64,000 nucleotides of DNA, taken from positions 1 through 64,000 of the forward strand of contig JAPONS010000026.1 of the NCBI GenBank assembly GCA_026713825.1, read 5' to 3'. Within the stretch, counting starts at the first letter, position 1, and each line of letters begins with the position of its first letter. The translations under genes were made by a program, and so were the position numbers. The DNA is from Chloroflexota bacterium. GTDB lineage: Bacteria > Chloroflexota > Dehalococcoidia > Lucifugimonadales > UBA1127. The notes under the pieces are model-generated. The model ran no database searches. It was not told the origin of the DNA and saw nothing but the letters and a program-made list of their open reading frames with translations. Of the stretch, positions 17,260 through 26,778 are shown one piece after another.

Positions 17260-19278
17260 ATGCCGGACGGCAACCTGGACACCCTCTGCATCAACACCCT
17301 GCGCCTGCTCGCCGCCGACGCGGTGCAGCAGGCGGGCAACGGTCACCCCGGCGGCCCCATGGGCCAGGCCGCCATGGCCTACACCCTCTGGGACCGCTTC
17401 CTCAAGCACAACCCGACGGACCCCAACTGGCATGACCGCGATCGATTCGTCCTCTCCGCCGGCCACGCCTCCATGCTCCTCTACGGCCTGCTCCACCTTA
17501 CCGGCTACGACCTATCCCTCGACGAGATCAAACGCCTGCGACAGTGGGGCAGCATCACGCCCGGCCACCCTGAGCGCGGCTTGACCCCCGGCGTCGAGGT
17601 CACCACCGGCCCCCTCGGCCAGGGTTTCGCCCACGCCGTCGGCATCGCCATCGCGGAGCAGTGGCTCGCAAGTCACTACAACCGCCCTGGCCACACCGTC
17701 ATCGACCACAACACCTACGTCGTCGCCTCCGACGGCGACCTCATGGAGGGTGTCACCGCCGAGGCCGCGTCCCTCGCCGGCCACCTCGGCCTCGGCAAGT
17801 TCATCGTCCTCTACGACGATAACGAGATATCCATCGAGGGCTCCACCGACCTCGCCTTCACCGAGGACGTGCCCGCCCGCTTCCGCGCCTACGGCTGGCA
17901 CGTCGTCGACGTCGAGCAGGGCATGGAGCCCGACGCCGTCCACACCGGCCTCCGCGAGGCCCTCGCCGTCACGGACCGCCCCAGCATGGTCGTCTGCCAC
18001 ACCGTCATCGGTTTCGGCAGCCCCAACAAGGGCGGCACCGCCGCCGCACACGGCGCCGCTCTCGGTGCTGACGAGGTCACGCTGACCAAGGAGGCCCTCG
18101 GCTGGACTTACGAGGAGCCCTTCACGACGCCGCAGGAGGCCCTCGACGTGTACCGGCAGGCCATCCCCCGCGGCCAGCAGGCGCAAAGCGAGTGGGAGGA
18201 GCGCTTCTCCGCTTATCGCGAGGCCTACCCCGACCTCGCCGCCGAGCTCGAGCGTGCGTGGGCTGGCGAGCTTCCCGGTGGCTGGAGCGCCGACGCCGAC
18301 GCCCTTTTCAACCCCGGCGATAAGCCTGTCTCGACGCGGGAGGCATCCGGCCGCACCCTCAACGCCATCGTGCAACACGTCCACGGCCTCGTCGGCGGCT
18401 CCGCCGATCTCGCACCCTCCAACAACACCCGTCTCGGCGACCGCGGCGACTTCTCCGCCGCTGAACGCACCGCCAACAACCTCCACTTCGGCGTCCGAGA
18501 GCACGCCATGGGGGCCGTAGCCAACGGCATGGCCCTCCACGGCGGCCTAGTGCCCTACACCGGCACCTTCCTGACCTTCTCCGACTACATGCGGCCGCCC
18601 ATTCGCCTCGCCGCCCTCATGGGCATCCGCGTGGTCTACGTCTTCACCCACGACTCCATCGGCCTTGGCGAGGACGGCCCCACGCACCAACCCATCGAGC
18701 ACCTCGCGGCCCTGCGCGCCATCCCCAACCTGACCGTCGTGCGGCCAGCCGACGCCACCGAGACCGTGGAGGCATGGAAGGCCGCCATCGAGCGCTCGGA
18801 CGGCCCGACGCTCATGACCCTGAGCCGCCAGAACCTGCCCGTGCTGGACCGCTCCGTGCTTCCCCCCGCATCCGGCCTCCGGCGCGGCGGCTATGTCCTC
18901 TGGGAGAGCGGCCCAACGCCCGAGGTCATCATCATCGGCACCGGTTCTGAGGTGCAGGTCGCCCTCGACGCCGGTCGCCTCCTCCACGAGCGCGGCGCCG
19001 CCGTCCGCGTCGTCTCGCTCCCCTCGTGGGAGCTCTTCGACGCCCAGTCGCAGGACTACCGCGACAGCGTCCTCCCGCCGGAGGTCACTGCCCGCGTCTC
19101 CGTCGAGGCCGCGTCCTCCTTCGGCTGGGAGCGCCACGTCGGCGCCCGCGGCCGCATCGTCGGCATAGACCACTACGGCGCGTCGGCCCCCGGCGGCGAG
19201 CTCTTCAAGCAGTTCGGCTTCACCGCCGAGCGCGTCGCCGGCGAGGCCGCCGCCCTCTTGCAGCAGGTGACGGCATGA
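17260..19278 (+). CDS. tkt: Transketolase
   Basis: TPP enzyme moving two-carbon units between ketoses and aldoses in the non-oxidative pentose phosphate pathway. 672 residues from the ATG at 17260, which has GTGAGGAG upstream. N-terminal motifs: [42 protein letters not shown] and the TPP site [17 protein letters not shown]. The pyrimidine domain has [20 protein letters not shown], and the C-terminal domain has [12 protein letters not shown]. First gene of a tightly packed operon with rpiB, tal/pgi, gnd, zwf and pgl. The next ATG overlaps its stop. Confidence 0.97.
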   Translation: MPDGNLDTLCINTLRLLAADAVQQAGNGHPGGPMGQAAMAYTLWDRFLKHNPTDPNWHDRDRFVLSAGHASMLLYGLLHLTGYDLSLDEIKRLRQWGSITPGHPERGLTPGVEVTTGPLGQGFAHAVGIAIAEQWLASHYNRPGHTVIDHNTYVVASDGDLMEGVTAEAASLAGHLGLGKFIVLYDDNEISIEGSTDLAFTEDVPARFRAYGWHVVDVEQGMEPDAVHTGLREALAVTDRPSMVVCHTVIGFGSPNKGGTAAAHGAALGADEVTLTKEALGWTYEEPFTTPQEALDVYRQAIPRGQQAQSEWEERFSAYREAYPDLAAELERAWAGELPGGWSADADALFNPGDKPVSTREASGRTLNAIVQHVHGLVGGSADLAPSNNTRLGDRGDFSAAERTANNLHFGVREHAMGAVANGMALHGGLVPYTGTFLTFSDYMRPPIRLAALMGIRVVYVFTHDSIGLGEDGPTHQPIEHLAALRAIPNLTVVRPADATETVEAWKAAIERSDGPTLMTLSRQNLPVLDRSVLPPASGLRRGGYVLWESGPTPEVIIIGTGSEVQVALDAGRLLHERGAAVRVVSLPSWELFDAQSQDYRDSVLPPEVTARVSVEAASSFGWERHVGARGRIVGIDHYGASAPGGELFKQFGFTAERVAGEAAALLQQVTA

Positions 19279-19772
19279 GCAGGCGCGTGGCCATCGCCGC
19301 CGACCACGGCGGATTTCCGTTGAAGGCCGACCTGTCGGCGTGGATCGCCTCGCAGGGCCACGAGGTCATCGACCTCGGCGCCCACGAGTTTGACCCCAAC
19401 GACGACTTCCCTGACTTCGCGGACGCCGCCGCCCAGGCCATCGTCTCTGGCGACGCCGAGCGCGCCATCATCCTGTGCGGCAGCGGTGTCGGCGCCAGCG
19501 TTGCCGCCAACAAGGTCCCCGGCGTCCGCGCCGCCATCTGCCACGATGTCTACTCCGCCCACCAGGGCGTGGAGCACGACGACATGAATGTTCTCTGCAT
19601 CGGCGCGCGGGTGGTCGGCATTGAGGTGGCCAAGGAGCTCGCCTCGGCCTTCCTTTCCGCCGAGATGCTCCCCGGCGAACGCTATCACCGGCGGCTGCAG
19701 AAGGTGAACGCCATGGAGCAGCGCGCCCTGCGTCAGGCTGTCGAAAGCGCTAACGGAGGTGAACGTGGCTAA
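19275..19772 (+). CDS. rpiB: Ribose-5-phosphate isomerase B
   Basis: Interconverts ribose 5-phosphate and ribulose 5-phosphate. 165 residues. RpiB/LacAB motifs: [12 protein letters not shown] at the N-terminus, then [30 protein letters not shown] (the substrate-binding loop and catalytic Cys) and [11 protein letters not shown]. The ATG overlaps the tkt stop as ATGA, so translation is probably coupled. The end overlaps the start of tal/pgi by eight bases. Confidence 0.95.
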   Translation: MSRRVAIAADHGGFPLKADLSAWIASQGHEVIDLGAHEFDPNDDFPDFADAAAQAIVSGDAERAIILCGSGVGASVAANKVPGVRAAICHDVYSAHQGVEHDDMNVLCIGARVVGIEVAKELASAFLSAEMLPGERYHRRLQKVNAMEQRALRQAVESANGGERG

Positions 19773-22488
19773 CCCCTTGCAGGAAACCAAGAAGCTCGGC
19801 CAGTCCATCTGGTATGACAACGTAAGCCGCGGCCTCATCGCCTCCGGCACAATGGCCGCCCTCGTCGAGGCAGGCATCACCGGCCTGACCTCCAACCCCA
19901 CCATCTTCGAGAAGGCCATTGCCGCGGGCGCCGACTACGACGAGCAGCTTCTCGCCCTCGCCCTCGCCGGTGCCACCGCCACCGAGGCCTTCGAGGGCCT
20001 TGCCATCGAGGACATCCAGGCCGTCGCCGACCTCCTCCGCCCCGTATATGACGCCACCGGCGGCGCCGACGGCTTCGCGTCCCTCGAGGTCAGCCCAACC
20101 CTCGCCCACGACACTGAGGCCACCGTCGCCGAGGCCGAACGTCTCTTCGCGGCCCTCGACCGCCCCAACGTCATGATCAAGGTGCCCGGAACGCCCGAGG
20201 GCGTCCCCGCCGTCGAGCGTCTCATTGGGCAGGGCATCAACGTCAACGTGACCCTGCTCTTCCACCGCGACGCCTACAGCCGCGTCCGCGACGCCTACAT
20301 CGCCGGCCTGGAGCGATTGGCGGAGGCCGGCGGCGACCTCTCGCGCGTCGCCTCCGTCGCCTCCTTCTTTGTCAGCCGCGTCGACAGCGCCGTCGACGGC
20401 CTCCTCGAGCCCTGGGTGCAGTCCGGCGAGGAGGAGCTCGCCGACCTGCTCGGCAAGGCCGCGATAGCCAACGCTGCCCTCGCCTACCGCGACTTCCAGG
20501 AGACCGTCGCCACCCAGCGCTTCCAGTCCCTGAAGGCGAAGGGCGCCCGCGCCCAGCGGCCCCTGTGGGCCAGCACTGGCACCAAGAACGCCGCATACAG
20601 CGACGTCCTGTACATCGACTCCCTCATCGCTCCTGACACCGTCAACACCATGCCCCCCGCAACCCTGGAGAGCTACCTCGACCACGGCAACGTCGCCCTC
20701 TCCCTTGAGCCCTCCATCCCAGAGGCCGACCGCGTCATGGATGCTCTCGAGGCCAACGGCGTCAGCATGACTGAGGTCACCGACAAGCTCCTCGCCGACG
20801 GCGTCAAGGCCTTCGCCGACTCCTTCGTCACTCTCCTCGCCAACGTCGAGGAGAAGAAGGCCGCCCTCCTCGCCAGCCACTACGCCGCGACCGCCGCCCT
20901 CGGCGAGTCACAGCCCGCTGTCGACGCCGCCGTCGCCGACCTCGTCGAGCGCGACGCTGTCCGCCGCATCTGGGACGCCGACCACACCCTCTGGAAGCCC
21001 GACCCCACGGAGATAACCAACCGTCTTGGCTGGCTCACGCTTCCTACCGCCATGCGCCCGCACGCCGAGGCTCTGCAGTCCTTCGCTGGCGAGGTCAGCG
21101 GCATGGGCATCGACGACGTCGTCCTCCTCGGCATGGGCGGCAGCAGCCTCGGCGCAGAGGCCCTCCGCAGCGTCTTCGGCGAGGCCCCCGGCCGTCCGCG
21201 TCTTACCGTGCTCGACACCACCGTCCCGGAGTGGACCGCCGCCGTCCGAGACGCTATCGACATTCGCCGCACCCTCTTCCTCGTCTCCTCCAAGTCCGGC
21301 GGCACCCTTGAGACCCTCACGGGCTACCGCTACTTCCGCAAGCTGGTAGACGACGCCCTCGGTACCGAAGGCGGCACACGCTTTGTTGCCATCACCGACG
21401 AGGGCAGCGGCCTCGAACGCCTCGCCCGTGACGAGGGCTTCCTGCGCACCTTCCTCAACCCGGAGACCATCGGCGGGCGCTACTCCGTCCTCTCCTACTT
21501 CGGCCTCGTCCCTGCCGTCCTCACCGGCATCGACGTGGCAGCCCTCCTCGACCGCGCCGCCCTCATGCAGTGTGCGTGCGCCCCTGGCGTCCCGGCCGGC
21601 GATCACCCCGGCCTGCAGCTTGGAGCTTCCATCGGCGCTCTCGCCAGGGCCGGCCGCGACAAGCTCACCTTTGTCACCACGCCCGCCCTCGGCTGCTTCG
21701 GCCTCTGGGCGGAGCAACTCATCGCCGAGAGCCTCGGCAAGGAGGGCGTCGGCATCGTCCCCGTCGCCAACGAGCCGCTCCTAGGCCCCGAGAGCTACGG
21801 CGCCGACCGTGTCTTCGCCTACCTCTGCCTCGACGGCGACGACGCCCAGGCCACCGACGGCGCAATCGCCGCCCTCGAGGCCGCCGGCCACCCCGTCCTC
21901 CGCTTCACCCTCCGCGACCGCAACGACCTTGCCGCCGAGATGTACCGCTGGGAGTTCGCCACGGCTGTCGCCGGCGCCGTCCTCGGCGTGAACCCCTTCG
22001 ACCAGCCCAACGTGCAGGGCGCCAAGGACAAGACCGCCGAGGTCCTCGACGCCTACGCCCGCGACGGCGCCCTGCCGGCAGCCGCCGAGACCTGCTCCTT
22101 CGATGAGCTCCTCGCGCAGGCCGCCCCCGGCGACTACCTCTGCATCATGGCCTATGTCCGGCAGACGCCCGAGGTCGATGCCGCGCTGGAAGCCCTGCGC
22201 CTGCGCGTCATGCAGCGGCACGGCATCACGACCACGTCCGGCTACGGCCCGCGCTTCCTCCACTCGACGGGACAGCTCCACAAGGGGGGCCCCGCCACCG
22301 GCGTGTTCCTGCAGATCACCACGGACCACCCCAACGACATCGACATACCGGGGCAGGGCTACAGCTTCGGTACGCTGGCCGACGCCCAGTCCTTCGGCGA
22401 CCTGCAGGCCCTGCAGGCCGCGGGCCTCCGCGCCGCGCGGGTCCGCCTCTCCGCCAACGCCGTCGCCGAGGGCATCGCAGCCCTCTAG
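19765..22488 (+). CDS. Bifunctional transaldolase / glucose-6-phosphate isomerase fusion
   Basis: 907 residues joining two enzymes. Residues ~1-370 are a transaldolase: TGLTSNPTIFEKAI, then the Schiff-base lysine at about K139 in NVMIKVPGTPEG, and WASTGTKN. Residues ~400-907 are a glucose-6-phosphate isomerase: LGMGGSSLGAEALRSVFG, SSKSGGTLETLTGYRYF, and PFDQPNVQGAKDKT near the C-terminus. GTG at 19765 is preceded by GGAGG and overlaps the rpiB end; a GTG two codons earlier overlaps that site. One chain thus links fructose 6-phosphate from transaldolase directly to glucose 6-phosphate, the zwf substrate. Such tal-pgi fusions are known in several bacteria. Confidence 0.96.
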   Translation: MANPLQETKKLGQSIWYDNVSRGLIASGTMAALVEAGITGLTSNPTIFEKAIAAGADYDEQLLALALAGATATEAFEGLAIEDIQAVADLLRPVYDATGGADGFASLEVSPTLAHDTEATVAEAERLFAALDRPNVMIKVPGTPEGVPAVERLIGQGINVNVTLLFHRDAYSRVRDAYIAGLERLAEAGGDLSRVASVASFFVSRVDSAVDGLLEPWVQSGEEELADLLGKAAIANAALAYRDFQETVATQRFQSLKAKGARAQRPLWASTGTKNAAYSDVLYIDSLIAPDTVNTMPPATLESYLDHGNVALSLEPSIPEADRVMDALEANGVSMTEVTDKLLADGVKAFADSFVTLLANVEEKKAALLASHYAATAALGESQPAVDAAVADLVERDAVRRIWDADHTLWKPDPTEITNRLGWLTLPTAMRPHAEALQSFAGEVSGMGIDDVVLLGMGGSSLGAEALRSVFGEAPGRPRLTVLDTTVPEWTAAVRDAIDIRRTLFLVSSKSGGTLETLTGYRYFRKLVDDALGTEGGTRFVAITDEGSGLERLARDEGFLRTFLNPETIGGRYSVLSYFGLVPAVLTGIDVAALLDRAALMQCACAPGVPAGDHPGLQLGASIGALARAGRDKLTFVTTPALGCFGLWAEQLIAESLGKEGVGIVPVANEPLLGPESYGADRVFAYLCLDGDDAQATDGAIAALEAAGHPVLRFTLRDRNDLAAEMYRWEFATAVAGAVLGVNPFDQPNVQGAKDKTAEVLDAYARDGALPAAAETCSFDELLAQAAPGDYLCIMAYVRQTPEVDAALEALRLRVMQRHGITTTSGYGPRFLHSTGQLHKGGPATGVFLQITTDHPNDIDIPGQGYSFGTLADAQSFGDLQALQAAGLRAARVRLSANAVAEGIAAL

Positions 22489-22515
22489 CCCCTTGGGTCC
22501 TGAAAGGAGCGAGCC

Positions 22516-23424
22516 ATGGAACTCGGGATGATAGGCCTGGGGCGCATGGGCGCCAACATGGTCTTCCGGCTCCTGCGCGGCGGCCACCGCGTCGTCGCAT
22601 ACGACGTCCGCGCCGAAGCCGTCCGCGAGGTCGAGGCCCAAGGCGCCGCCGGCGCCGGCTCCCTCGCCGAGCTCGCTGCCCAGTTAACGCCCCCGCGCGC
22701 CGCATGGGTGATGACCCCAGCCGGCGAGGTCACGGAGCGCACTATCAACGCAGTCTGCGGCGCCCTGTCGCCCGGCGACGTCGTCATCGATGGCGGCAAC
22801 GCCAACTACAAGGACAGTATGCGCCGCGCCGCCGCCCTCAAGGAGCAGGGCATCTACTTCCTCGACGCCGGCACCAGCGGTGGCGTCTGGGGCCTTACCG
22901 AGGGCTACAGCCTCATGATCGGCGGCGAGAAGGAAGCCTTTGACCTCGTCGAGCCCATCTTCCAGACCCTCGCCCCCGGCCCGGACCGCGGCTACGGCCA
23001 CGTCGGCCCCGCCGGTGCGGGCCACTTCGCGAAGATGGTCCACAACGGCATCGAGTACGGCATGATGCAGGCCTACGCCGAGGGCTTTGAGCTGATGAAG
23101 GCCAAGGAGGAGTTCGGCCTTGACCTCCCGCAGATTGCCGAGATCTGGCGCTACGGTAGCGTCGTCCGCTCTTGGCTCCTCGACCTCACCGCCGAAGCGC
23201 TGCAGGGCGACCCGGACATGTCGAGCCTGCAGCCCTACGTCGAGGACTCGGGCGAGGGCCGCTGGACCGTCGACGAGTCCGTCGCCCTCGCCGTGCCCAC
23301 GCCGGTCATCACCCTCGCCCTGCAGATGCGCTTCCGCTCCCGCCAGGACGACTCCTACGGCGCGAAGCTCCTCGCCGCCATGCGCAACCAGTTCGGCGGC
23401 CACGCGGTCAGGAAGGCCGAGTAA
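22516..23424 (+). CDS. gnd: 6-phosphogluconate dehydrogenase, decarboxylating, short type
   Basis: Oxidatively decarboxylates 6-phosphogluconate to ribulose 5-phosphate. 302 residues, the short (GntZ/YqeC-like) form rather than the ~470-residue enteric form. Rossmann start MIGLGRMGANM, catalytic segments DAGTSGGVWGLTEGYSLMIGG and GHFAKMVHNGIEYGMMQAYAEG. The second strand ends AYDVRAEA: an Asp here usually means NAD rather than NADP preference, whereas NADP forms have Asn-Arg. That cofactor reading is inference. GGAGCGAG lies before the ATG; the stop overlaps the zwf start by one base. Confidence 0.93.
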   Translation: MELGMIGLGRMGANMVFRLLRGGHRVVAYDVRAEAVREVEAQGAAGAGSLAELAAQLTPPRAAWVMTPAGEVTERTINAVCGALSPGDVVIDGGNANYKDSMRRAAALKEQGIYFLDAGTSGGVWGLTEGYSLMIGGEKEAFDLVEPIFQTLAPGPDRGYGHVGPAGAGHFAKMVHNGIEYGMMQAYAEGFELMKAKEEFGLDLPQIAEIWRYGSVVRSWLLDLTAEALQGDPDMSSLQPYVEDSGEGRWTVDESVALAVPTPVITLALQMRFRSRQDDSYGAKLLAAMRNQFGGHAVRKAE

Positions 23425-24908
23425 TGCCCGGAGAGGCCATCACCATCGTCATCATGGGCGCGACGGGCGATCTGGCCCGCCGCAAGCTCATCCCCGCCCT
23501 CTTTGAGTTGCGCTGCAACGGCGGCTGTCCTCTCGAGATGAACCTCGTCGGCTTCTCCCGCACGCCTCTCACGCACGAGGGCTTCCGGCAGATGGTGTGG
23601 GAGAGCGTCCGCGAGTTCGGCCCCCTCGCCCTCCGCACGGACGAGTGGGAGGACTTCGCCCAGCACCTCCACTACGTCACCGGCGACCTCGACAGTCTCG
23701 AGGACCTCGAGTTACTCACCGAGCTCCTCAACGAGTTCGAGCGCGGCTTTGAGGGCGTCGCCAACCGCCTCTATTACCTCTCCATCGCCCCCTCGCTCTA
23801 CGAGGTCACCCTGCGCAACATGGGCGCCAGCGGCATGACCGACGAGGGCAACGGCTGGCGCCGCGTCGTCATCGAGAAACCCTTCGGCCGAGACCTCGCC
23901 ACCGCGCGGGATCTCAACCGCACTGTCCACTCCCTCTTTCGAGAGGAGCAGGTCTACCGCATTGACCACTACCTTGGCAAGGAGACCGTGCAGAACCTCA
24001 TGGTCTTCCGCTTCGGCAACATCCTCTTCGAGCCACTCTGGAACAGCCACTACGTCGACAACGTGCAGATCACCGTCGCCGAGGAGCTCTCCGTCGGCGA
24101 CCGCGCCGGCTACTACGACACCTCCGGCGTCGTCCGCGACATGGTCCAGAACCACCTGCTCCAGATCCTCACCATCATCGCCATGGAGCCCCCGACCGGC
24201 GTCGACGCCGACTCCCTCCGCGACCGCAAGGTCGATGTCCTCAAGGCCATCCGCCACTGGACGCCCGGGGAGGCCGCCGTCAACGCCGTAGCCGGCCAGT
24301 ACGACGGCTACCTCGGCGAGCCTGACGTCCCGCCCGGCTCCCGCACACCCACCTTCGCCGCCATGCGCCTCTTCGTCGAGACCTGGCGCTGGCACGGCGT
24401 CCCCTTCTACCTGCGCTCCGGCAAGTCCATGGCCGGCAAGATCTCTGAGGTCGTCGTCCAATTCCGCCGCCCGCCCTCCGTCATCGCCGGCCCTGACACC
24501 GTCTTGCCCGGCAACCCCAACCTGCTCGCCCTGTGCCTCCAGCCCGACGAGGGCGCCCATCTCCGCTTCGAGGTCAAGGTGCCCGGCCAGGGCCTCACCA
24601 TGCGCTCCGAGCACATGCAGTTCCAGTACGAGTGGGCATTCGGTCAGCAAGCAATCCCCGACGCCTACGAGCGCCTCCTGCAGGACGCCATCAACGGCGA
24701 CCCCGCGCTCTTCATCCGCAGTGACCACATTGAGGAGGCCTGGCGCGTCGTAGACCCGCTCTTGGAGGCGTGGTCGCGCCCCAACGCCCCGCGTCCTGAG
24801 CGCTACGCCCCCGGCACTTGGGGCCCCCACGCCGCCGACCGCCTTCTCGCCGAGCACGGCCACCACTGGATCACCGTCTGCGGACAGCGGTATGCCCCAT
24901 CCCCCTGA
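23424..24908 (+). CDS. zwf: Glucose-6-phosphate 1-dehydrogenase
   Basis: Oxidises glucose 6-phosphate to 6-phosphogluconolactone, first step of the oxidative branch. 494 residues, usual length. Cofactor loop MGATGDLARRKLIPAL at 11-26, IEKPFGRDL, and the active-site RIDHYLGKETVQN with its catalytic His. The C-terminal domain includes PFYLRSGKSMAGK. The ATG shares an A with the gnd stop (TAATG). The 3' end overlaps pgl by 17 bases, so the whole oxidative branch is translationally linked. Confidence 0.96.
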   Translation: MPGEAITIVIMGATGDLARRKLIPALFELRCNGGCPLEMNLVGFSRTPLTHEGFRQMVWESVREFGPLALRTDEWEDFAQHLHYVTGDLDSLEDLELLTELLNEFERGFEGVANRLYYLSIAPSLYEVTLRNMGASGMTDEGNGWRRVVIEKPFGRDLATARDLNRTVHSLFREEQVYRIDHYLGKETVQNLMVFRFGNILFEPLWNSHYVDNVQITVAEELSVGDRAGYYDTSGVVRDMVQNHLLQILTIIAMEPPTGVDADSLRDRKVDVLKAIRHWTPGEAAVNAVAGQYDGYLGEPDVPPGSRTPTFAAMRLFVETWRWHGVPFYLRSGKSMAGKISEVVVQFRRPPSVIAGPDTVLPGNPNLLALCLQPDEGAHLRFEVKVPGQGLTMRSEHMQFQYEWAFGQQAIPDAYERLLQDAINGDPALFIRSDHIEEAWRVVDPLLEAWSRPNAPRPERYAPGTWGPHAADRLLAEHGHHWITVCGQRYAPSP

Positions 24909-25707
24909 CATCCATATCCATGCGACGCCCCACGAAGCCGCCGAGGCCCTCGCCCGTGAGGTCTCCCGCCTCTCCGCCGACGCCATCGCCGAGCGCTCCC
25001 GCTTCACGATAGCCCTCGCCGGCGGCAGCACCCCCGCCGCCCTCTACCGCCTGCTCGCCTTGCCCCCGTACGTCGCCGAGATCGACTGGCCCCGCTGGCA
25101 CGTCCTCTGGGGCGACGAGCGCTGCGTCCCGCCGGACCACCCCGACAGCAACTACGGCATGGCCAAGCGCACCCTCATCGACCACGTCCCCATCCCCGAA
25201 TCGCATGTCCACCGCATGGCGGGCGAAGCCCCGCCGCAGCAGGCTGCCGACGCCTATGCCGCCACCCTCGCCGGCGCCCTGGCCCCCGACGGCCGCCTGG
25301 ACTTCGCCCTCCTCGGCGTCGGCGATGACGGCCACACCGCCTCCCTATTCCCCGACACCGCATCCCTCGCCGAGAACGAGCGCTCTGTCGTCGCCAACTG
25401 GGTCCCCCACCTGGACACCCACCGCATCACCCTGACGCTCCCGACACTCAACCGAGCCCGCCACGTCGCCGTCCTCGCCACCGGCGCGGACAAAGCCGAC
25501 GCCGTCCGCCGCGCGCTTGCCCCAAACGCAGCCGACGCCACGCCCCCCATAGCCCTCGTCATCCCTGAAGACTCAGCCGTAGTCTGGCACCTGACCGCCG
25601 CCGCCGCCGCCTCACTCCTCCATTCCGGCGAAAGCCGGAATCCAGGAGAGGGGCAGCCCGACAACGCGCACTCTCACCCTGCCAACGACCCCTCGGGCCA
25701 GAGCTAG
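24892..25707 (+). CDS. pgl: 6-phosphogluconolactonase, with repeat-derived C-terminal tail
   Basis: Hydrolyses 6-phosphogluconolactone to 6-phosphogluconate. 271 residues. Motifs: FTIALAGGSTPAALYRLLA, WGDERCVPPDHPDSNYGMA and LLGVGDDGHTASLFP, all typical of the SOL/DevB family. The conserved fold appears to end near residue 242. The last ~30 residues (SLLHSGESRNPGEGQ and on) are encoded by a family A palindrome at 25620-25645 and following sequence, so the original stop was probably lost to the repeat. The enzyme core looks intact. TauE/SafE begins nine bases later. Confidence 0.93.
   Translation: MPHPPDIHIHATPHEAAEALAREVSRLSADAIAERSRFTIALAGGSTPAALYRLLALPPYVAEIDWPRWHVLWGDERCVPPDHPDSNYGMAKRTLIDHVPIPESHVHRMAGEAPPQQAADAYAATLAGALAPDGRLDFALLGVGDDGHTASLFPDTASLAENERSVVANWVPHLDTHRITLTLPTLNRARHVAVLATGADKADAVRRALAPNAADATPPIALVIPEDSAVVWHLTAAAAASLLHSGESRNPGEGQPDNAHSHPANDPSGQS
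25620..25645. repeat. Palindromic repeat, family A, inside the 3' end of pgl
   Basis: CATTCCGGCGAAAGCCGGAATCC is a perfect family A copy, read through by pgl to give SGESRNPG. Confidence 0.9.
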
Positions 25708-25716
25708 GCGCGACGC

Positions 25717-26601
25717 ATGGACATGGCGGAAATCCTCTCCCTCTGGTGGGTCTACCCCGCCGCCGTCTGCATCGCGACCCTCGCCATCTCGACGGGCATC
25801 AGCGGCGGCCTCTTCTTCGCGCCCTTCTTCCTCCTCGTCGTCGGCCTGCCGCCCGCCCAGGCCATCGGTGGCGGCCTGATGACGATGATCGCCGGCACGG
25901 GCTCCGGCGCCTTCAGCTACAACCGCCAGGGCGTCGTAGACTTCACCATCGTCCGCTCGCTCCTGCTCGTGACCGTCCCCTTCGCCATGGGCGGCGCAGT
26001 CGTCGCCCTCATAGTCGACGCCGACGCCCTCCGAGCCGCCTTGGGAGCAGGCCTCATCGCCCTCGCCGGCTTCCTCCTCTGGACCAACCTCCGCCGATCA
26101 ACCTCTCGTCGTTCCCGCGAAGGTGGGAACCCCGACGCCACGGACAAGGCTACGGCTCCCTCTGACCCCGTCGAAGGCTCCTCCGCCGCGGCCGTCGTCC
26201 AAGCCCGTGACGGCCGCGAGTACCATTACACCCGCCCCGGCCGCACCGGAAGCCAGGCGATGGGCGCGGGCGGCGCATTCCTGCAGGGCCTCATGGGCGC
26301 TGGACTCCCCGAGGTCACCACCACCCAGCTCGTCCTTCGAGGCAAGCTCCCGCCGCGAATCGCCGTTGCGACCTCCGTCACGACGCTGACCGTCACCGTC
26401 TTCTTCGCCGCCCTCATCCACGCCATCGGCGGCGAGCCTCCATGGCACGTCGTCGTTTGGTCCATGCCCGGCGCTCTCACCGGCGCCCAGTTCGGCGCCC
26501 GCCTCCAGGCCAAGCTCCCCCCCAACGTCTCCCAACGCTTCCTCGCCGTAGTCTTCCTCGCCGTCGGCATCCTAGTCATAGCCCTCCGCGATGCGGGGTA
26601 A
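25717..26601 (+). CDS. Sulfite exporter TauE/SafE family membrane protein, interrupted by in-frame repeats
   Basis: A 294-residue polytopic protein with about seven to eight hydrophobic segments in two homologous halves: ISTGISGGLFFAPFFLLVVGLP with GGGLMTMIAGTGSGAFSY in the first, and GAGGAFLQGLMGAGLPEVTT with VATSVTTLTVTVFFAAL in the second. The family exports or imports small organosulfur or sulfite anions; the substrate here is unknown. The central loop, about residues 128-157, contains SRREGGNPD-like sequence encoded by a family A repeat and DPVEGSS from a family B repeat, yet the frame is open. It follows pgl in the same direction and may be co-transcribed. Confidence 0.85.
   Translation: MDMAEILSLWWVYPAAVCIATLAISTGISGGLFFAPFFLLVVGLPPAQAIGGGLMTMIAGTGSGAFSYNRQGVVDFTIVRSLLLVTVPFAMGGAVVALIVDADALRAALGAGLIALAGFLLWTNLRRSTSRRSREGGNPDATDKATAPSDPVEGSSAAAVVQARDGREYHYTRPGRTGSQAMGAGGAFLQGLMGAGLPEVTTTQLVLRGKLPPRIAVATSVTTLTVTVFFAALIHAIGGEPPWHVVVWSMPGALTGAQFGARLQAKLPPNVSQRFLAVVFLAVGILVIALRDAG
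26107..26181. repeat. Palindromic repeats A and B inside the TauE/SafE gene
   Basis: Family A (GTTCCCGCGAAGGTGGGAACCCC) at 26107-26133 and a family B remnant (CTGACCCCGTCGAAGG) at 26158-26181 lie within the loop between the two halves of the transporter. Together they keep the reading frame. Confidence 0.8.
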
Positions 26602-26612
26602 GCCCCCCAACC

Positions 26613-26638
26613 CGTCGTTCCCGCGCAGGCGGGAACCT
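26613..26638. repeat. Palindromic repeat, family A
   Basis: CGTTCCCGCGCAGGCGGGAACC just after the TauE/SafE stop; a GCGCAGGC loop variant. Confidence 0.85.
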
Positions 26639-26733
26639 CACCATTCGAGGCCCTCGTCATTGAGCTGCGTGTTGCGGCGCAGTTGAACTCCGCCGAAAGG
26701 CTCCTTCAACCACCGAAACACCCCCGCCCCCTC

Positions 26734-26742
26734 TGCTATACT
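26734..26742 (+). promoter_or_regulatory. Extended -10 promoter element for pyrF
   Basis: TGCTATACT, an extended -10 (TGn + TATACT at 26737-26742), 37 bases before the pyrF ATG. No clear -35 at the proper distance. Confidence 0.45.
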
Positions 26743-26778
26743 CACTAGCAGCCCCCACACCCCTCGCAGGAGCCGCCC

